A stretch of DNA of 64,000 nt from Dichetophora obliterata (taxonomy: Eukaryota; Arthropoda; Insecta; Diptera; Sciomyzidae): NCBI GenBank assembly GCA_963920525.1, contig OY986437.1, positions 96,163,175 to 96,227,174 of the forward strand, written 5' to 3'. The position numbers and the translations under genes are program-made. Shown here one piece after another: positions 19,065 to 31,338 of this stretch (position 1 is its first letter; each line of letters begins with the position of its first letter). Under the pieces are notes generated by a model, which had not been told where the DNA came from, searched no databases, and saw only the letters and a program-made list of their open reading frames with translations.

Positions 19065-19278
19065 CTATCGGAAATAATTTTTCACGCGGAATCGAAAAAG
19101 GGGATTTTAACTTTTAAGGTAAAGTTCAAGAAAATTTTGAAAATTTTTAATGCAAATTTGTTCATTAACGGTTTTAACAAATTTGCATCAAAAATCTTCA
19201 AAATGTTCTTAAACTTTATCATAAAAATTAAAACTCCTTTTTTGAGTACAGAAATGATTTCATCATTATTTTCGATAG
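19065..19278. repeat. Long imperfect palindrome (unit 1)
   Basis: Two arms of about 100 bases are inverted around a short centre near 19165-19178 (AAATTTGTT ... AACAAATTT). Outer pairs include CTATCGGAAATAAT with ATTATTTTCGATAG. The right arm reads as Harbinger transposase on the minus strand, so the palindrome looks like an inverted duplication of part of that gene rather than an independent element. The open frame across it is incidental. Confidence 0.75.
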
Positions 19279-19413
19279 TCGAAACGCGGAATTACTAATA
19301 AGAAGAACAGGCACATTGACACCTTGAATGTTTTTTGCATTATTTTGAAATACTAATTATTCTCGTGCTGCTTCTTAAGCATTGAATTGTTAAATATGGT
19401 TGAGTCGTTGCAT
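19279..19413 (-). pseudogene. PIF/Harbinger transposase relic, middle part (unit 1)
   Basis: The minus strand reads KCNDSTIFNNSMLKKQHE and, after a frame change, VPVLLISNSAFRLS. These match the second catalytic region of HARBI1-like nucleases (…DSTIF…, LLGDSAF). The expected catalytic Asp before SAF is replaced (SNSAF). The upstream side is cut by the hAT target duplication at 19414-19421. Confidence 0.65.
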
Positions 19414-19421
19414 TTTCCAGG

Positions 19422-21140
19422 CAGGGTTGCCGTTTTGGTAAAATATTACCATTTTTGCTAGAAAATTCTTGACTTAGTAAAATGGTAATTTCATTATAGC
19501 TTATCGTTGTACAAGCCAATTTTTTTAGAAGTTCAAGATTTCGAATAAATAATTATGAAGATATTGCATTCCATTCAATATTTTCCACCAATATTGTATA
19601 ATACTTTTTTATGGTTCATTAGTCAAAAATATTTGAAACTCATTTTTTTTTTTTAAATAAGATCTTTTTTCAATCGCTTATACTGCAGGAACTGACGAAG
19701 ATAGAAAAATTCGTTCCAAACAAGAAATGTGCGCCTTTTTCTTGGCTTTGATGTGAAGACAATATTTGAAGACTTCAAGTCATATTTTTAGTCTTTAATC
19801 ATATTATTTTGTGTTGCGAAAATTAGAGATTCCAACAAAATGGATTTATTTTTATTTGGACCTAATTGTTTTTTTTTTTTTTGTTAAAAATGTAAACCAA
19901 AATATTTGTCTTAGTACTGGTATGATTTGTGAGTGGAAAAAATAATACTTACTGAATGTACATGTGCGTACACGAAGCGTACGCTTCTTTTAACTTCTTT
20001 ACTTATCTTAACTTGTTAGTTCACTGTTTATTTCTAAAAATGTTCCGATGACGTTGTCAAAGACTTCGTGTTCTCAATTCAAAAACCGCTTTTGCAATCT
20101 ATTTGGCGTGGAAAATGCATTGCTCCGTAAGTATTTAGCTCTCCACTCTTAAATTATACCAGTGTTAAGAATAATGTTTTAGCTTTTTTTTAAAAAAACA
20201 ACAAATTAGGTTCAGATAACAAATAAATCTAATTTATTGGAAATTTCTATTTTTCGCAATCAAAAAATAATATGATTAAGTTTTAGTGAACATCATTCAA
20301 AAGCTAAGTAAAAGGCTCACAAATCTTTTTTGGGACAAATTTTTCTATCATTGTGAGTTATTGCAGTATAATCGATTAAAAAAATTCATTTATTACAAAC
20401 GTAAAATAAAAAGCATTTTTTTTTTTTAAATTGCGCGAAGTTTAAGCTGAGAGTCCAAAATTAAATAAACTTACTTAACTTATTTCTAAGTCAATGGTTT
20501 ATTGAATAGGTTATAGCATAGCCTTTCTTTCAACACCCATATTCAAGTTTGTATACAATTAAAAAAATAGCAAATTTTTCGAGCCCATTTTTTAAATTTT
20601 GGGCCCATATAACTTCTAAGCAAGATGAGAGCTCGTTAATTTTTTCATATTTGAAATTAGAAGCCCTTACTACAGACATTTTTTTTCACGAGTGGAAAAT
20701 TTTTTAGCTTAAAGTACATTATTAAGTAATTATTATAAATTATTCTGAAAAAATAAAAGTTGACCTTGAGATTTTTGCAGAGACGACATAAAAACCTATA
20801 AATTTTAACTATATATATTTTAATTACTATATTGTCAAAATCGGAAATTTCTATATTACCATTGATTTCAAAGTTTTTTTATTTAATAGATGATGATACT
20901 GAAAATGTTGTCACTTAATCTTCGAAGCTTCTAAGACTTTCTAACCTTGAAGTTAGCATTAATTATGACGTAATAGATTTTTGGAATAAAGTTTGAAATA
21001 CAAAAAACCTCATGGGAGAAATTTTAAGGATTTAACAGAGTATGTTTTTAATTTAGTGTCGCCGCTTCACATTTCGGTTGCAGGAGAAAGAAAGTTTTCT
21101 GAATTTGCATTTATTAACACGAAGCTTCGAAACAAGTAAC
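19422..21140 (+). mobile_element. Left part of hAT element 1, truncated by the duplication junction (unit 1)
   Basis: It starts with TIR CAGGGTTGCC preceded by TTTCCAGG, identical to the left end of the complete element at 32782-38215. It stops at the duplication junction, so the right TIR is absent. The content is AT-rich, with a transposase relic at its right end. Confidence 0.85.
20952..21139 (+). pseudogene. hAT transposase C-terminal relic (unit 1)
   Basis: The plus-strand reading VSINYDVIDFWNKV, stop, then LVSPLHISVAGERKFSEFA and TKLRNK resembles the hAT dimerisation domain (Trp near the start, then the Ser-x-x-x-x-Glu-Arg-x-Phe-Ser signature, then Leu-Arg-Asn). One TGA interrupts it. 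Recognisable coding sequence upstream is too degraded to assign. Confidence 0.65.
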
Positions 21141-21161
21141 ATTGGTAACACTGCAAAAATT

Positions 21162-24100
21162 TTAAAATTTAACATTATCTTTATGGATAATTCTATTTCT
21201 ATTATTTATTTTAATTATTTTTCCTAAATCTTCTTTAACATATTGTTTTTTATATCGTGGTTGTAATTTATTTCTTTCACCCATTAATTTTTCATATACT
21301 TTTTCTCCTATATTATATTCTTTATCTCTTCTAGATTTATTATGCGTTTCTAACATTTTATTTTGAGCACTTATTAGTTTTTCTTTTAAATTGTCATGAT
21401 TTACTTTATTGAATAATACTTCATGTGGTTTAGTATTTGTTATTGAATGTATTGTTTTGTTATATAACTGAGCTGCTCGTAAAATTGATTCTAAGTCACT
21501 TACTAAACTATATTCTTGTTTAATGCATCTAGAAATTTCAATTAGTGTGGAATGAACTCTTTCTATCTGTCCATTCGAAGTACTATGTCTTGGGGTTATA
21601 AAAAATGTTTCAATATTAAGTCTCTGCATAAGAGATTTAAATTGTGGAGTCGTGAATCCTGGTTCATTATCTAAACACAATTTTTTTGCATCTGGAAATG
21701 ACTGAAGAAGTTCTAGAACTTTGTTTTCTAAATTCATTTTATCGGGTATATTTTTAATTACTAAAAATTTTGAATACGCATCAACACAAGTCATAAATAT
21801 TAATTTTTGAGCGTAAAAAATATCAACGTGTAGTTGTTCTCCTTCTTTGTCTGGAATTGGTGCCTCGCCAATTGGTACTTTTATTGGGTGGCGATCGTAT
21901 TTATTTACATTACAAATATCGCAATTTCTAGCATATTCCTTAAATTTCTTTGCCATTTGTGGCCAATAGTACATTTCCTTAATTTGTTTTAAATTTTCTC
22001 TATAATTTCTATGCGCTCTGTTATGTATTTGCTCAATTATAAGACCTTGATCTTCTTGATTTTCAATGTCCGTTGGAAAATTTTTTGTATGGACAAATTT
22101 AATATTAAATGTTTCAAGTAATTTTATTTTGATTTCATATAAATCCTCTGGTGTACAATATATTCCTGTAACAATATTTGGTTTAAGGTATTCCTTTAGT
22201 ATTGTTATTAAATTTTCAACTGTATCATATTCAATAAGATGTCTTTTATTTCCAAATTTTGTTAATTGTTCGTGGATTGTGAATCTATTTTTGCTCACAA
22301 TTATTTGTTGTTTAAATTGGTTTAATGGTTTATCTGTACTTTTTATTTGTATGTTATCGCTACTTTCAGCGGAATGTTGTGTTGAATTAATTGATGATGA
22401 AGAATCATCTGTTAAATTATTTAAATTTTGTCTTGATAAAGCATCTGCGACAACATTAGTAACACCTGGCTTGTATATAATTTTCGGTGAATATTCTTCA
22501 ATTAAGGCATGCCATCTCTTCATTTTGGCATTTGGATTCCTCGTTGATACTGCAAACGTTAGTGGTTGGTGATCTGTGAATATTTCCAGATCAGAAACTC
22601 CATATAAATAATTTCGTAAATTCTTTAATGCCCATACTATTGCATATAGTTCTTTTTCGTTAGTGGCATAGCGTTGTTCCGTAGGATTCAAAGTTTTTGA
22701 AATAAAAGTTATTGGATTTTTATCTTGTGAGAGAACTGCTCCTATTGCTGCATTTGATGCATCTGTTGTTAAAGTAAATCTCTTATTAAAATCGGGTTGA
22801 TACAATTCTATTTTCTCTTTAAGGCATTCTTTTAGTTTTTCACAGGACTTGATTCCATCTTCATCTAATATTATTTTAGTATTTTTAGATTTGTATTGGG
22901 ATATTTTACCATTATCTCCTGATAAATGTTTTGTTAATGGTTTTGCTATTAATGCATAATTTTTAGTGAATTTTCTATAATATCCGGTAAGTCCTAAAAA
23001 GCTTCTTAATTGTCTAAGTGTTGTTGGGATTGGAAAGTTTGAAATCGTCTCCACTTTCCTTGGATCTGTTTTAATTATGTTGTGAGATACTACATATCCT
23101 AAAAATTCAACTTCTTTTTTATAAAATACGGATTTTTCCAACGATATTTTCATATTAGCCTGTTTTAATGTATCAATAATTATATTTAGGTGTTTAGCAT
23201 GTTCTTCAATATTTTCTGAAAAAACTATTATATCGTCTATATAGACGTGACAAAATTTACCATCAAAATTTCGTAGTATATTATCCATTGCTCTCTGAAA
23301 AATACTTGGGGCGTTTTTCAATCCAAATGGCATTCTTAAATATTCATATTTGCCATTATTAACTGAGAATGCAGTTTTCTCAATGTCTTCATTATTCATT
23401 AATATTTGATGGAATCCTGATTCTAAATCAATTGTCGAAAATATCTTTGCTTTATCTAAATTGAACAATATTGTATTTGTATCCGGTATAGGATATTTAT
23501 CTGAGATTGTTTCGTTGTTTATTTTTTTATAGTCAATTACCATACGTAGTTTTGGTGTCCCATCCTCATTAGTTCCTTTCTTTGGGACTACCCATATTGG
23601 TGAGTTATATGGACTCTTGCTTGGTCGAATTATATTTGCCTTCAACATTTTTTCTATTTCTTTATTTACAAACGAATTTACTGACAATGGATATGGATAT
23701 TGTTTGCTCCATATCGGTTTTTCGTTTTCCGTTCTAATTTCAGCCTTTATATCTGTACGAAATGGTAAATCCATATTTATATCTTTATGTTCCTTTTTTA
23801 TTCTTTCAATAACTTCATTTCTTAATGATAGATATTCGTCTTCATTTTTTATATTATTTATTTTCATTTTGTCGGTATTATTCTTCGACGGCGTTTTGAG
23901 ATTTTTTCTCAAAATTTTGTTTTTATTAGCGGCATTTCCTTCGCTTGGCGTTTCGAATTTTTTATTCGAAATTATTTTATTTATATTAATAGCGGTATTT
24001 CCTTCGCTTGGCGTTTCGAATTTTTTATTCGAAGTTATTTTATTTATAGCGGTATTTCCTTCGCTTGGCGTTTCAGAACTTTTTTGTTCCAAAATGTTTT

Positions 24101-24461
24101 TGTTTTCAATTAATGTTTTATTATTCTTTATTTCATTTTCCATCTCATTGATGTACTTGATATCATATTGTTTTCCTTTTATTTCTAAGATTCCTTTTCC
24201 AAAATCTAGTTTAATATTGTTGCTTCTAATAAAATTCATCCCTATAAGAAAATCGCTTTCTAAATTATTTATTTCATAAAATCTTTGTTTTATTCCAAAA
24301 AACTCCATTTCAGAATAATGTGTTATTATTGTGTACCCGTTTATTGTTTTTACGCGTTTTATTATTGGTAATTTCATTCTTTTAATACATACATTTGGCT
24401 TAACATAGCAATTCGTCGCACCAGTATCGATTAATATTTTAATTGTTTTTCCCGTTATATT
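21162..24461 (-). CDS. pol: Errantivirus Pol (copy C)
   Basis: Complete and stop-free through the pol stop codon, with the same domain set and catalytic residues as copy B. One private change gives Thr for Ile in the RT connection region, after the YYRKF motif. The Asp before YIDD and the Lys in the integrase match B. Without a 3' LTR downstream this copy cannot retrotranspose by itself, though Gag-Pol could still be transcribed from its LTR. Confidence 0.94.
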   Translation of the reverse strand, partial: NITGKTIKILIDTGATNCYVKPNVCIKRMKLPIIKRVKTINGYTIITHYSEMEFFGIKQRFYEINNLESDFLIGMNFIRSNNIKLDFGKGILEIKGKQYDIKYINEMENEIKNNKTLIENKNILEQKSSETPSEGNTAINKITSNKKFETPSEGNTAININKIISNKKFETPSEGNAANKNKILRKNLKTPSKNNTDKMKINNIKNEDEYLSLRNEVIERIKKEHKDINMDLPFRTDIKAEIRTENEKPIWSKQYPYPLSVNSFVNKEIEKMLKANIIRPSKSPYNSPIWVVPKKGTNEDGTPKLRMVIDYKKINNETISDKYPIPDTNTILFNLDKAKIFSTIDLESGFHQILMNNEDIEKTAFSVNNGKYEYLRMPFGLKNAPSIFQRAMDNILRNFDGKFCHVYIDDIIVFSENIEEHAKHLNIIIDTLKQANMKISLEKSVFYKKEVEFLGYVVSHNIIKTDPRKVETISNFPIPTTLRQLRSFLGLTGYYRKFTKNYALIAKPLTKHLSGDNGKISQYKSKNTKIILDEDGIKSCEKLKECLKEKIELYQPDFNKRFTLTTDASNAAIGAVLSQDKNPITFISKTLNPTEQRYATNEKELYAIVWALKNLRNYLYGVSDLEIFTDHQPLTFAVSTRNPNAKMKRWHALIEEYSPKIIYKPGVTNVVADALSRQNLNNLTDDSSSSINSTQHSAESSDNIQIKSTDKPLNQFKQQIIVSKNRFTIHEQLTKFGNKRHLIEYDTVENLITILKEYLKPNIVTGIYCTPEDLYEIKIKLLETFNIKFVHTKNFPTDIENQEDQGLIIEQIHNRAHRNYRENLKQIKEMYYWPQMAKKFKEYARNCDICNVNKYDRHPIKVPIGEAPIPDKEGEQLHVDIFYAQKLIFMTCVDAYSKFLVIKNIPDKMNLENKVLELLQSFPDAKKLCLDNEPGFTTPQFKSLMQRLNIETFFITPRHSTSNGQIERVHSTLIEISRCIKQEYSLVSDLESILRAAQLYNKTIHSITNTKPHEVLFNKVNHDNLKEKLISAQNKMLETHNKSRRDKEYNIGEKVYEKLMGERNKLQPRYKKQYVKEDLGKIIKINNRNRIIHKDNVKF

Positions 24462-25684
24462 ATGTTTTCCGATAAGGTAGGGGAGGTCATTCGCTCGTCT
24501 AAAAAAGCTTTTTCGTTAATATTATTTATTCTTTGTTGCTTGGGTTGAGGTAATTGTGCACTTTCTAACACTCTTTTTTGTCCTTGAAAATTATTTCGAT
24601 AATTTCCTGACTGATTGTAATACTGATTTCCTGGTCTAAAGTTTGCATTTCTATTATTATAATTCTGTCTAAAATTGTTATTAAAATTGTTAATAGGTCT
24701 ATTCTGTATCTGTAATGATTCGTCTACTTCCATTGGTGTAGGTTTAGGTGGGTCTGCTTTTTTCGGTATTGACTCAATTCTATTGATTCGGGGAAATCGT
24801 AAAGTATTATTATTGTTATGAGTATTTCTGTTATAAGAATTTGATGATCTTCCAAATTGGTAAGCAAAATTTGCTCTAAGGTTATTTGATTCAAGTTCTT
24901 GCGCTTTAGCTAACGCATTTGGTAAGTCTTCAGGGGATAGTGAAAATAATATATTATTTAATGGATGGTTCAATCCAGTAATGAAAATTCTTAAGGCATT
25001 CTGGCAATTTTTCTTATTTAACTCGTTCGTCATTTCGGTATTGTTTCCGTACGTCATAATTGTTTTGTTCGTTAATAGTGTTAATTTCTTATTAACTACG
25101 TTGTAGTAATCTAATATTGTCATTGATCCTTGTCTTAGAACACTTAACTCCTGTTCAATAATATGTGCTGGTCTCCTGTCTGAGTATGCAAAATCTAGTC
25201 TGCTTATAATAGCGTCATAATTAAGTACTGTACCATGGTTTGTTAATACGTCATTAGCTTCACCTGTTATTTTATTTCGTAATATAGTTAATGCACCGAA
25301 ATATCTTTTACTTCCTTTCTCGTAAAGAGAAATTGAATTTTGAGAGGCTTCTCTCCAACTTACATAAGAATTAGGCTTACCTGAAAATTCTGGGAGGGTT
25401 CTTATTATGTCTAATGGTTCGTTACATATGATTGTACTGTCAATTGTCTGAGTCTTGTAATTTTCTACTGTGTCTGTACATGTTAGTCTTGCTAATTGAT
25501 TTTGCAGAGCAATAATTTGATTTTGAAAAGATTGATTATTTGTGGCAATAAGTTGCGAAACTAAATCTGCAGTTATATTTGCCATTTCAGATTCTTCTTT
25601 TTTTAAATTTTCTCTCAAATTTATCTTTTTAAACAATTCACTTAAGTCGTTGTCAGGATTCTTTTCCTTATACACTTTTTTCAT
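24455..25684 (-). CDS. gag: Errantivirus Gag (copy C)
   Basis: A 409-codon intact ORF. It shares Pro with B and Asn with A at the two variable sites. Otherwise as copy A: Asn/Arg-rich tail, no zinc knuckle, stop within the pol frame. Confidence 0.92.
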   Translation of the reverse strand: MKKVYKEKNPDNDLSELFKKINLRENLKKEESEMANITADLVSQLIATNNQSFQNQIIALQNQLARLTCTDTVENYKTQTIDSTIICNEPLDIIRTLPEFSGKPNSYVSWREASQNSISLYEKGSKRYFGALTILRNKITGEANDVLTNHGTVLNYDAIISRLDFAYSDRRPAHIIEQELSVLRQGSMTILDYYNVVNKKLTLLTNKTIMTYGNNTEMTNELNKKNCQNALRIFITGLNHPLNNILFSLSPEDLPNALAKAQELESNNLRANFAYQFGRSSNSYNRNTHNNNNTLRFPRINRIESIPKKADPPKPTPMEVDESLQIQNRPINNFNNNFRQNYNNRNANFRPGNQYYNQSGNYRNNFQGQKRVLESAQLPQPKQQRINNINEKAFLDERMTSPTLSENII

Positions 25685-26265
25685 TTACAGTATTTTTATC
25701 TTGTTTGTCACTTTTTTATATATAAAAAAACTCAATATAAATCAATATAAAATCAACCAATATAAAATATAATATGTATAATTATTTTTTTTTTTTAAAT
25801 AAATAATTCTTACTTCCGGTTCTGTTGATTTTTTCTTTCGATTCACTGCTTTTCTTTTCTCCTTCCAAATGTACTTGCACTCGCTTTTTAAACAATTTAA
25901 TTTTTTCTCCAATTATTGGATACTTATTTCTTTAGGTGGTCTTCAATTCTGCTTCCTTTGTCTAGGCTTTTATTTCCAGAAATTGATTGTATCAAAATTT
26001 TACGTTGATACCCCACTTGATGATTTTGGTCCTTTGCCTTGCTGTATTCTTCAGTTCCTTACTTGTATTCGTCTGTACCTTGTTTTTTCTTCTTATTTAT
26101 TAAGAATACTTTTTTCTGGTCACAGATGTTTTCAGGATTTTATACACTTTATTATTTTATTAAAGAGCTGCGACTTCTTTAACTTGTGCCTCAGGAGGGA
26201 CTACTGCAAGCAATAGTTTACGCTGCGGGCTTCGTAATAAAGTGTAATGAAGTTAATTTAAACAG

Positions 26266-26283
26266 CTCCTGGCAGGATCGCCA
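26266..26283 (-). other. Primer-binding site for tRNA-Arg (copy C)
   Basis: An 18-base match to the 3' end of tRNA-Arg next to the LTR, as in copies A and B. Confidence 0.8.
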
Positions 26284-26741
26284 ATTAATTTTTTGACGTT
26301 AGGTTTTGTTAAAAAAAATCTTTATTTATTTCTTAACAAACTTAACAATCAAAAATATTCTTAATATCTAAACTGCAACTGAACTGAAAACAAACTGAAG
26401 TGAAACTCCACTCAAACTGAACTGAAACTAAAAACTGAAGAAGTATTCTAAGTTCATACTTCTTTTATACTTTAAATTCCTTATTTACATCTCTACATAA
26501 AACTTATGTATTACATATCATTTATTAATGTATTTGGACACTTAGATACTTTTAAGAATTTATCATATAAAGAAATTTGATCGTAAACATCATCCGATCA
26601 ATATTCCCATGAATCAGTTATAAACAATTAAAGTTATAAACAAAGAAATATGATTAGAAGCATACTTTAATATGAATCATATTTATAATAATTTTTGTTT
26701 ATATTATCTATTAAAGTTACCAGCAAGTGCTAACTTTAACT
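26284..26741 (-). repeat. 5' LTR of errantivirus copy C
   Basis: A 458-bp LTR, same limits and motifs as the others; TATA box at 26462-26469. It borders the duplicated R1-like fragment at the identical base (TGCACA). Confidence 0.92.
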
Positions 26742-28031
26742 TGCACACATTCGTCCCATCTAGACCTAACACATTCACACAGCAAAGCCTTCCTTTCACC
26801 CTCACCCACATGCGCTACATTCGAGTGATTGACCCAATCAAACAATAAGGAGGGCACATCTTTCTTAATCCCATAAGCAACACATAGTTGTATTACTACC
26901 AGATCAAGAGGGGGGACCCCCAGCAACACTTGTAAGGCATCTGTAGATACCGTATGACACACAGGCATACATCCAATCAGAATGGCTCTCTGACAAGAGA
27001 GTATCTTTCGATATCCCACAGCAGACCTGACCACGTGACCCCATACAGGTGCACCAAAAGTTGCGCAAGCAACAAATAGGCCCCCATACATAAGCCGTAC
27101 AGCCCGCCTACTGAGTCCCCATTCAGATCTGAGTAATCGCCGTACACACCCTACAACCGACAGTGATCGGCTCTTCAGTGCCACCAAATGGGCAACAAAA
27201 TTCATTCTTTCACACAAGGTTATCCCCAAATACTTGACTTCAGTCGCATATTTAAGGCTAACCCCATTCACTCTAACACATGGATGCCGACTCAACTTGC
27301 CCTTCAGCAACATCATCACGGTCTTGTCCATGGCCACACTCACACCAACACCCATCCCCCATTCACACACAATGCTCATGGCCTCACTTGCTTTAGCCTC
27401 CAGCTCAGCACGAGACCGGCCTTCAACCAACACAAGAAGATCATCAGCATACGCACAACATTCAACAGTTGACGAAGCTGTTTTAACAAAGGATCTATCA
27501 TAAGGTTCCAAATAAATGGACCACAGATAGACCCCTGCGGACAGCCCCGAACAACATCTACATACACACATTGACTAACACCAATAACACATGCACGTCT
27601 GCCAGAAAAATAACTCCTCCAGAGCTTAATTTCCTGGCAGCCTATCACACTTAACCTATCTAAAACCCTCTTCCAGCATAAATAGTCGAAGGCCCCTTTG
27701 AAGTCAATAAATAACCCCAAGACATACTTGGAGGTACTTACTGCAACAACATTCTTGACAAACATCCACGCATCAATCACGCTTTTGCCCTTACGAAAAC
27801 CAAATTGATTCTCGCAAAGGCTCGCATTCACACAACCAAGAAGCCGTTCCACCATAACCCTTTCCAGCACTTTTCCAAGCACCGGTAGTAGGCTAATACC
27901 CCGATAGGAGCGGGGATTGCTTCTCAGCCTATCAGGCGACTTTAACAGCACAACAACTCTTGCTTCCTTCGACACAGTGGGGAAGTAGGCCTCAGACATA
28001 CACTTTGTATACACAGCCTCAAGATACTCAG
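26742..28031 (-). pseudogene. R1-like non-LTR fragment (unit 2)
   Basis: A duplicate of 13371-14660 with the same frameshift between the RT N-terminal part and the AYADD box. One silent substitution was noticed near 26871. Confidence 0.82.
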
Positions 28032-28063
28032 GAATAATAAAACAACTTCAATGGGAAAAAATA

Positions 28064-28255
28064 GTTCAAAAATAGAATAGTGCGGAGATACCCACAAATA
28101 GATGTGTGGCGCAATCAGATATGTGATTTGCGTGGCCAACGAAAATATAGCGACATATTTAAAGAAATGTTGTGCGACCTTGTTAAATCTTACGGGAAAA
28201 AATTAACAGTGGAAGAAGTTAGAACAAGAGTTAATAATCTGAAGAAGAGATATAG
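28064..28255 (+). pseudogene. MADF-like relic, exon 1 (unit 2)
   Basis: A duplicate of 14693-14884, including the GTAAGT donor at 28256. Confidence 0.6.
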
Positions 28256-28539
28256 GTAAGTAGATTGAACAATTGTAATTTGATAGGCCCATGTCAAATT
28301 GCAAAATTTTTCGCGATTTTCTCCAGTAAGATAATCGAAGCTACCAAAAAAAGTATGCTAAACTTTTGACGTGATTGCTTTATTTCTCTTGCAATTTCTC
28401 GTGCAACAGAGGATAGAACAATTGCGGCCGCGTAACTTCCAACACTATGCAATCAGCTTTGATCGCCTGCAACTCGCCCGCAATCTATCATGCAATTTGG
28501 CCTGGACCTCATAATAAAAAATGCTGGTATAACATATAA

Positions 28540-30363
28540 ACTTACTTTACTTACTTAGTTGGCGCTACAACCGTATGTCGGTCTTGGCCTCATCTAAGAA
28601 TTTGCGCCAGCCATTTCTGTCTTTCGCTTGCTGGCGCCAGTTCGAAATTCCAAGCTTCGTCAGGTTGTCCTCTACTTGGTCTTTCCAACGAAGATGCGGT
28701 CGTCCTCTTCTGCGTTGACCGCCGCTGGGTACCGAATCAAATGTTTTCTTCACTGGAGCATCGTCTTTCATGCGCTGAACATGACCAAGCCAGCGAAGCC
28801 GCTCGATTTTAATGCGCTTGACTATGTCGATGTCAGCGTACAGCTCATACAGTTCATCATTCCACCGTATTCGGTACTCGCCATTGACGCAGATTGGTCC
28901 GTAGATCTTACGAAGAATCTTTCTCTCGAATGCTCCTAAAGTCTTTTCATCTAAACTGCTCAGCGTCCAGGTTTGTGATGCGTAAAGTAGGACGGGCATG
29001 ATGAGCGATTTATAGAGCGTGATTTTCGTTCGTCGAGAGAGGGCTCTGCTTCTCAATTGCCTACTGAGCCCAAAGTAACACCTGTTGGCAAGAGTTATTC
29101 TTCGTTTGATCTCAATGCTGATGTCGTTGGTTGAATTAATGCTGGATCCCAGATAAACGAAGTTCTTCACAACCTCGAAGGAGGTATTGTCAACGGTAAC
29201 GTGGGTTCCAAGACGCTGGGACTGTTTGTTTGTTGACACTAAGTATTTCGTCTTATCTGCATTCACTGCCAGACCCATTCGACTTGACTCTCTTTCTAAT
29301 CTGGAAAATGCTGCACTGACTTCGCGCGTATTATGGCCAATGATATCTATGTCATCAGCATACGCAAGCAGCATAACACTCTTGTAGAATATTGTGCCAC
29401 TACGTCTCAGATCAGCAGCTCGTATGATCTTTTCCATCATTAGGTTGAAAAAGTCACACGATAAGGAATCACCTTGTCTGAAACTTTCCCGATTTTAACT
29501 GCGCTGCTGGTGTTGCTCAGTGTCATCCTGAAAAGTCTTATTAGTTTTGCAGAAATACCAAATTCAGACATGGTGGAGTACAGGTGCTTCCTTATTGGGC
29601 TGTCGAAGGCGGCTTTGTAGTCGACAAAAAGATGGTGGGTGTCGTCGACTTGTTTTTCTTGAGTCTTCTCCAAGATTTGTCGTAGCGTCAAAATCTGGTC
29701 GATGGTGGACTTTCCAGGTCTGAAACCACACTGATAAGGTCCGATCAGTTCGTTTACAATGGGCTTCAATCTTTCACATAAAACGCTCGACAGGACCTTA
29801 TATGCGATATTAAGAAGGCTTATCCCACGGTAATTGGCACAGATAGTGGGATCGCCTTTCTTGTGGATTGGGCAGAGCACACTGAGATTCCAATCGTTCG
29901 GAATGCATTCTTTCTACCATATTCTGCATAGAAGCTCGTGAATGCATTTAAGTAGAGCATCGCCTCTGTTCTTAAACAGCTCAGCAGGTAAGCCATCAGC
30001 TCCCGCGGCTTTGTTATTTTTAAGCCGAGCTATAGCTGTCAGAACTTCATCATAGTCGGGCAGCGGAACCTCAACGCTTAGAAGCTTAGAGAAGTGTTCC
30101 CTCCATAACGTCAGTGTACTCTGGACATCTGTCACTAGATTCCTTGCAGGAAGAGGCCCCGGTTTTAAAACCATCGGCAAGGAGTCTTATTTTTTCAAAA
30201 AAAAATTCGGGCCTCATTCCTGTCACCATACATCTCAATCTTCTCCTGCTCGCGCTTTTCTGCCTCTCTTTTTTCCGCCTGAAAATATGTCTCTCTTCCC
30301 TCCTCTTTTCTTTGTATCGCTCCTTAGCAGCACATATAAAAGCAGTTATAAATTTGTTATACA
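28540..30363 (-). pseudogene. RTE-like non-LTR retrotransposon (unit 2)
   Basis: A duplicate of 15169-17003 with the same stop and frameshift, plus a private 11-base deletion near 30144 that breaks the N-terminal linker frame. The deletion is a clear marker for telling the two units apart in reads. Confidence 0.85.
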
Positions 30364-30421
30364 TTAACACAGTATGTCTTTTTCTAAATTTGCAATATGT
30401 CTTTTTCTAAATTTCAATAAG

Positions 30422-30879
30422 GAAAAATTAAATATTGGAGTAGCCGGTGGATCTCCAAGTGAATGGGAGTTCTATGAAGTTATCATTGAATTTATTGGTA
30501 ACTTAAAATCAAATATAATTTGTTAGCTCAGAGCTTTTTACAGAAAGTATTGATGTGTGAAATACTATCTCCAAATACAACATACAAATATACCAGTATT
30601 TATTGAATAAAAGATTTTATAGAAACGCAAGATTCCTTGGAAACAGAAAACCTGGAGATAATATGTTATACTCCAGAACCTGCAGAGGAATTGGGTCCCT
30701 CGACATCCCCAGCATCAAAACGAAATCTTTCGGAAACAAATCCACCATCAAAACCTAAAAGATAGAGAGATGAAATAAATGAGGAAATTTTAAAAATAGC
30801 AATTGAAGAAAAAAATAACTTTAAGCAGTTTGTCGAACAATCGCAGAAAAATGAGAAAAAGCGCAATGAGTTGTTGTAA
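30422..30879 (+). pseudogene. MADF-like relic, exon 2 (unit 2)
   Basis: A duplicate of 17062-17519 with the same stop codons. Confidence 0.55.
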
Positions 30880-31120
30880 CAGAATATTGATATCCAAAGT
30901 CAAATGCTTAATTATTTTTCAAATAAAAAGTACATAACTGTTATTTTTTATCTTTTAAAACTTCTTAATATATGTAAATATTGTTATTATGCGTTTTTTG
31001 AGTTTCTTGTTTTTTGTTGAGTTTTTTGTTTTTTTTTTTTTTTTCTTATATTATTGCAGTGATTTTTATTTTGTATTTGTATATGTAAAAACTATATAAA
31101 TGAAAGAATTACCAAAGTAT

Positions 31121-31330
31121 TCTATTATTGCGTTTCTTATTGAATTTCCATCCATATCAGCTGTGCTTGATCATGTTTATATGATAGTTTTTACTAATTA
31201 TTGATGCATTTTCTGTGTTTATTTCCAAACCTTTGCCTATGCGCCTAAACCGAGCCTTTCAATGTCCAAAAGCATTTTCAACTGCTAGTCGACATTTAAT
31301 AAGTTGGAAATTATATTTTCTTTATTCTTT
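31121..31330 (-). pseudogene. PIF/Harbinger transposase relic, C-terminal part (unit 2)
   Basis: A duplicate of 17761-17970 (VENAFG...ARFR signature, interrupted by a stop). In this unit the N-terminal half of the gene also survives, at 40743-41114, beyond the nested insertions. Confidence 0.7.
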
Positions 31331-31338
31331 GTCTTGAC

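Larger units (their letters stand above)
7770..21140. repeat. Tandem segmental duplication, unit 1 (13371 bp)
   Basis: Bases 7770-21140 repeat as 21141-34511 in direct orientation. At the left edge copy B continues into env while unit 2 begins abruptly at attggtaacac. At the right edge unit 1 stops inside a hAT relic that continues beyond 34511. The two outer edges share only ATT. Differences seen by eye are about ten, including an 11-base deletion near 30144, an 11-base T expansion near 32956 and a few substitutions. Confidence 0.93.
21141..26741 (-). mobile_element. Errantivirus copy C, lacking env and 3' LTR
   Basis: 5' LTR 26284-26741, PBS 26266-26283, gag and pol. It ends at the duplication junction 21141, a few codons into the small ORF after pol. 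It is the duplicated half of copy B rather than an independent insertion. Confidence 0.93.

Noticed and set aside
19035..19298. 87-codon plus ORF (and its duplicate at 32395-32658)
   Set aside because: It crosses the end of a hAT MITE, its target duplication and a palindrome, so it is an incidental open frame.
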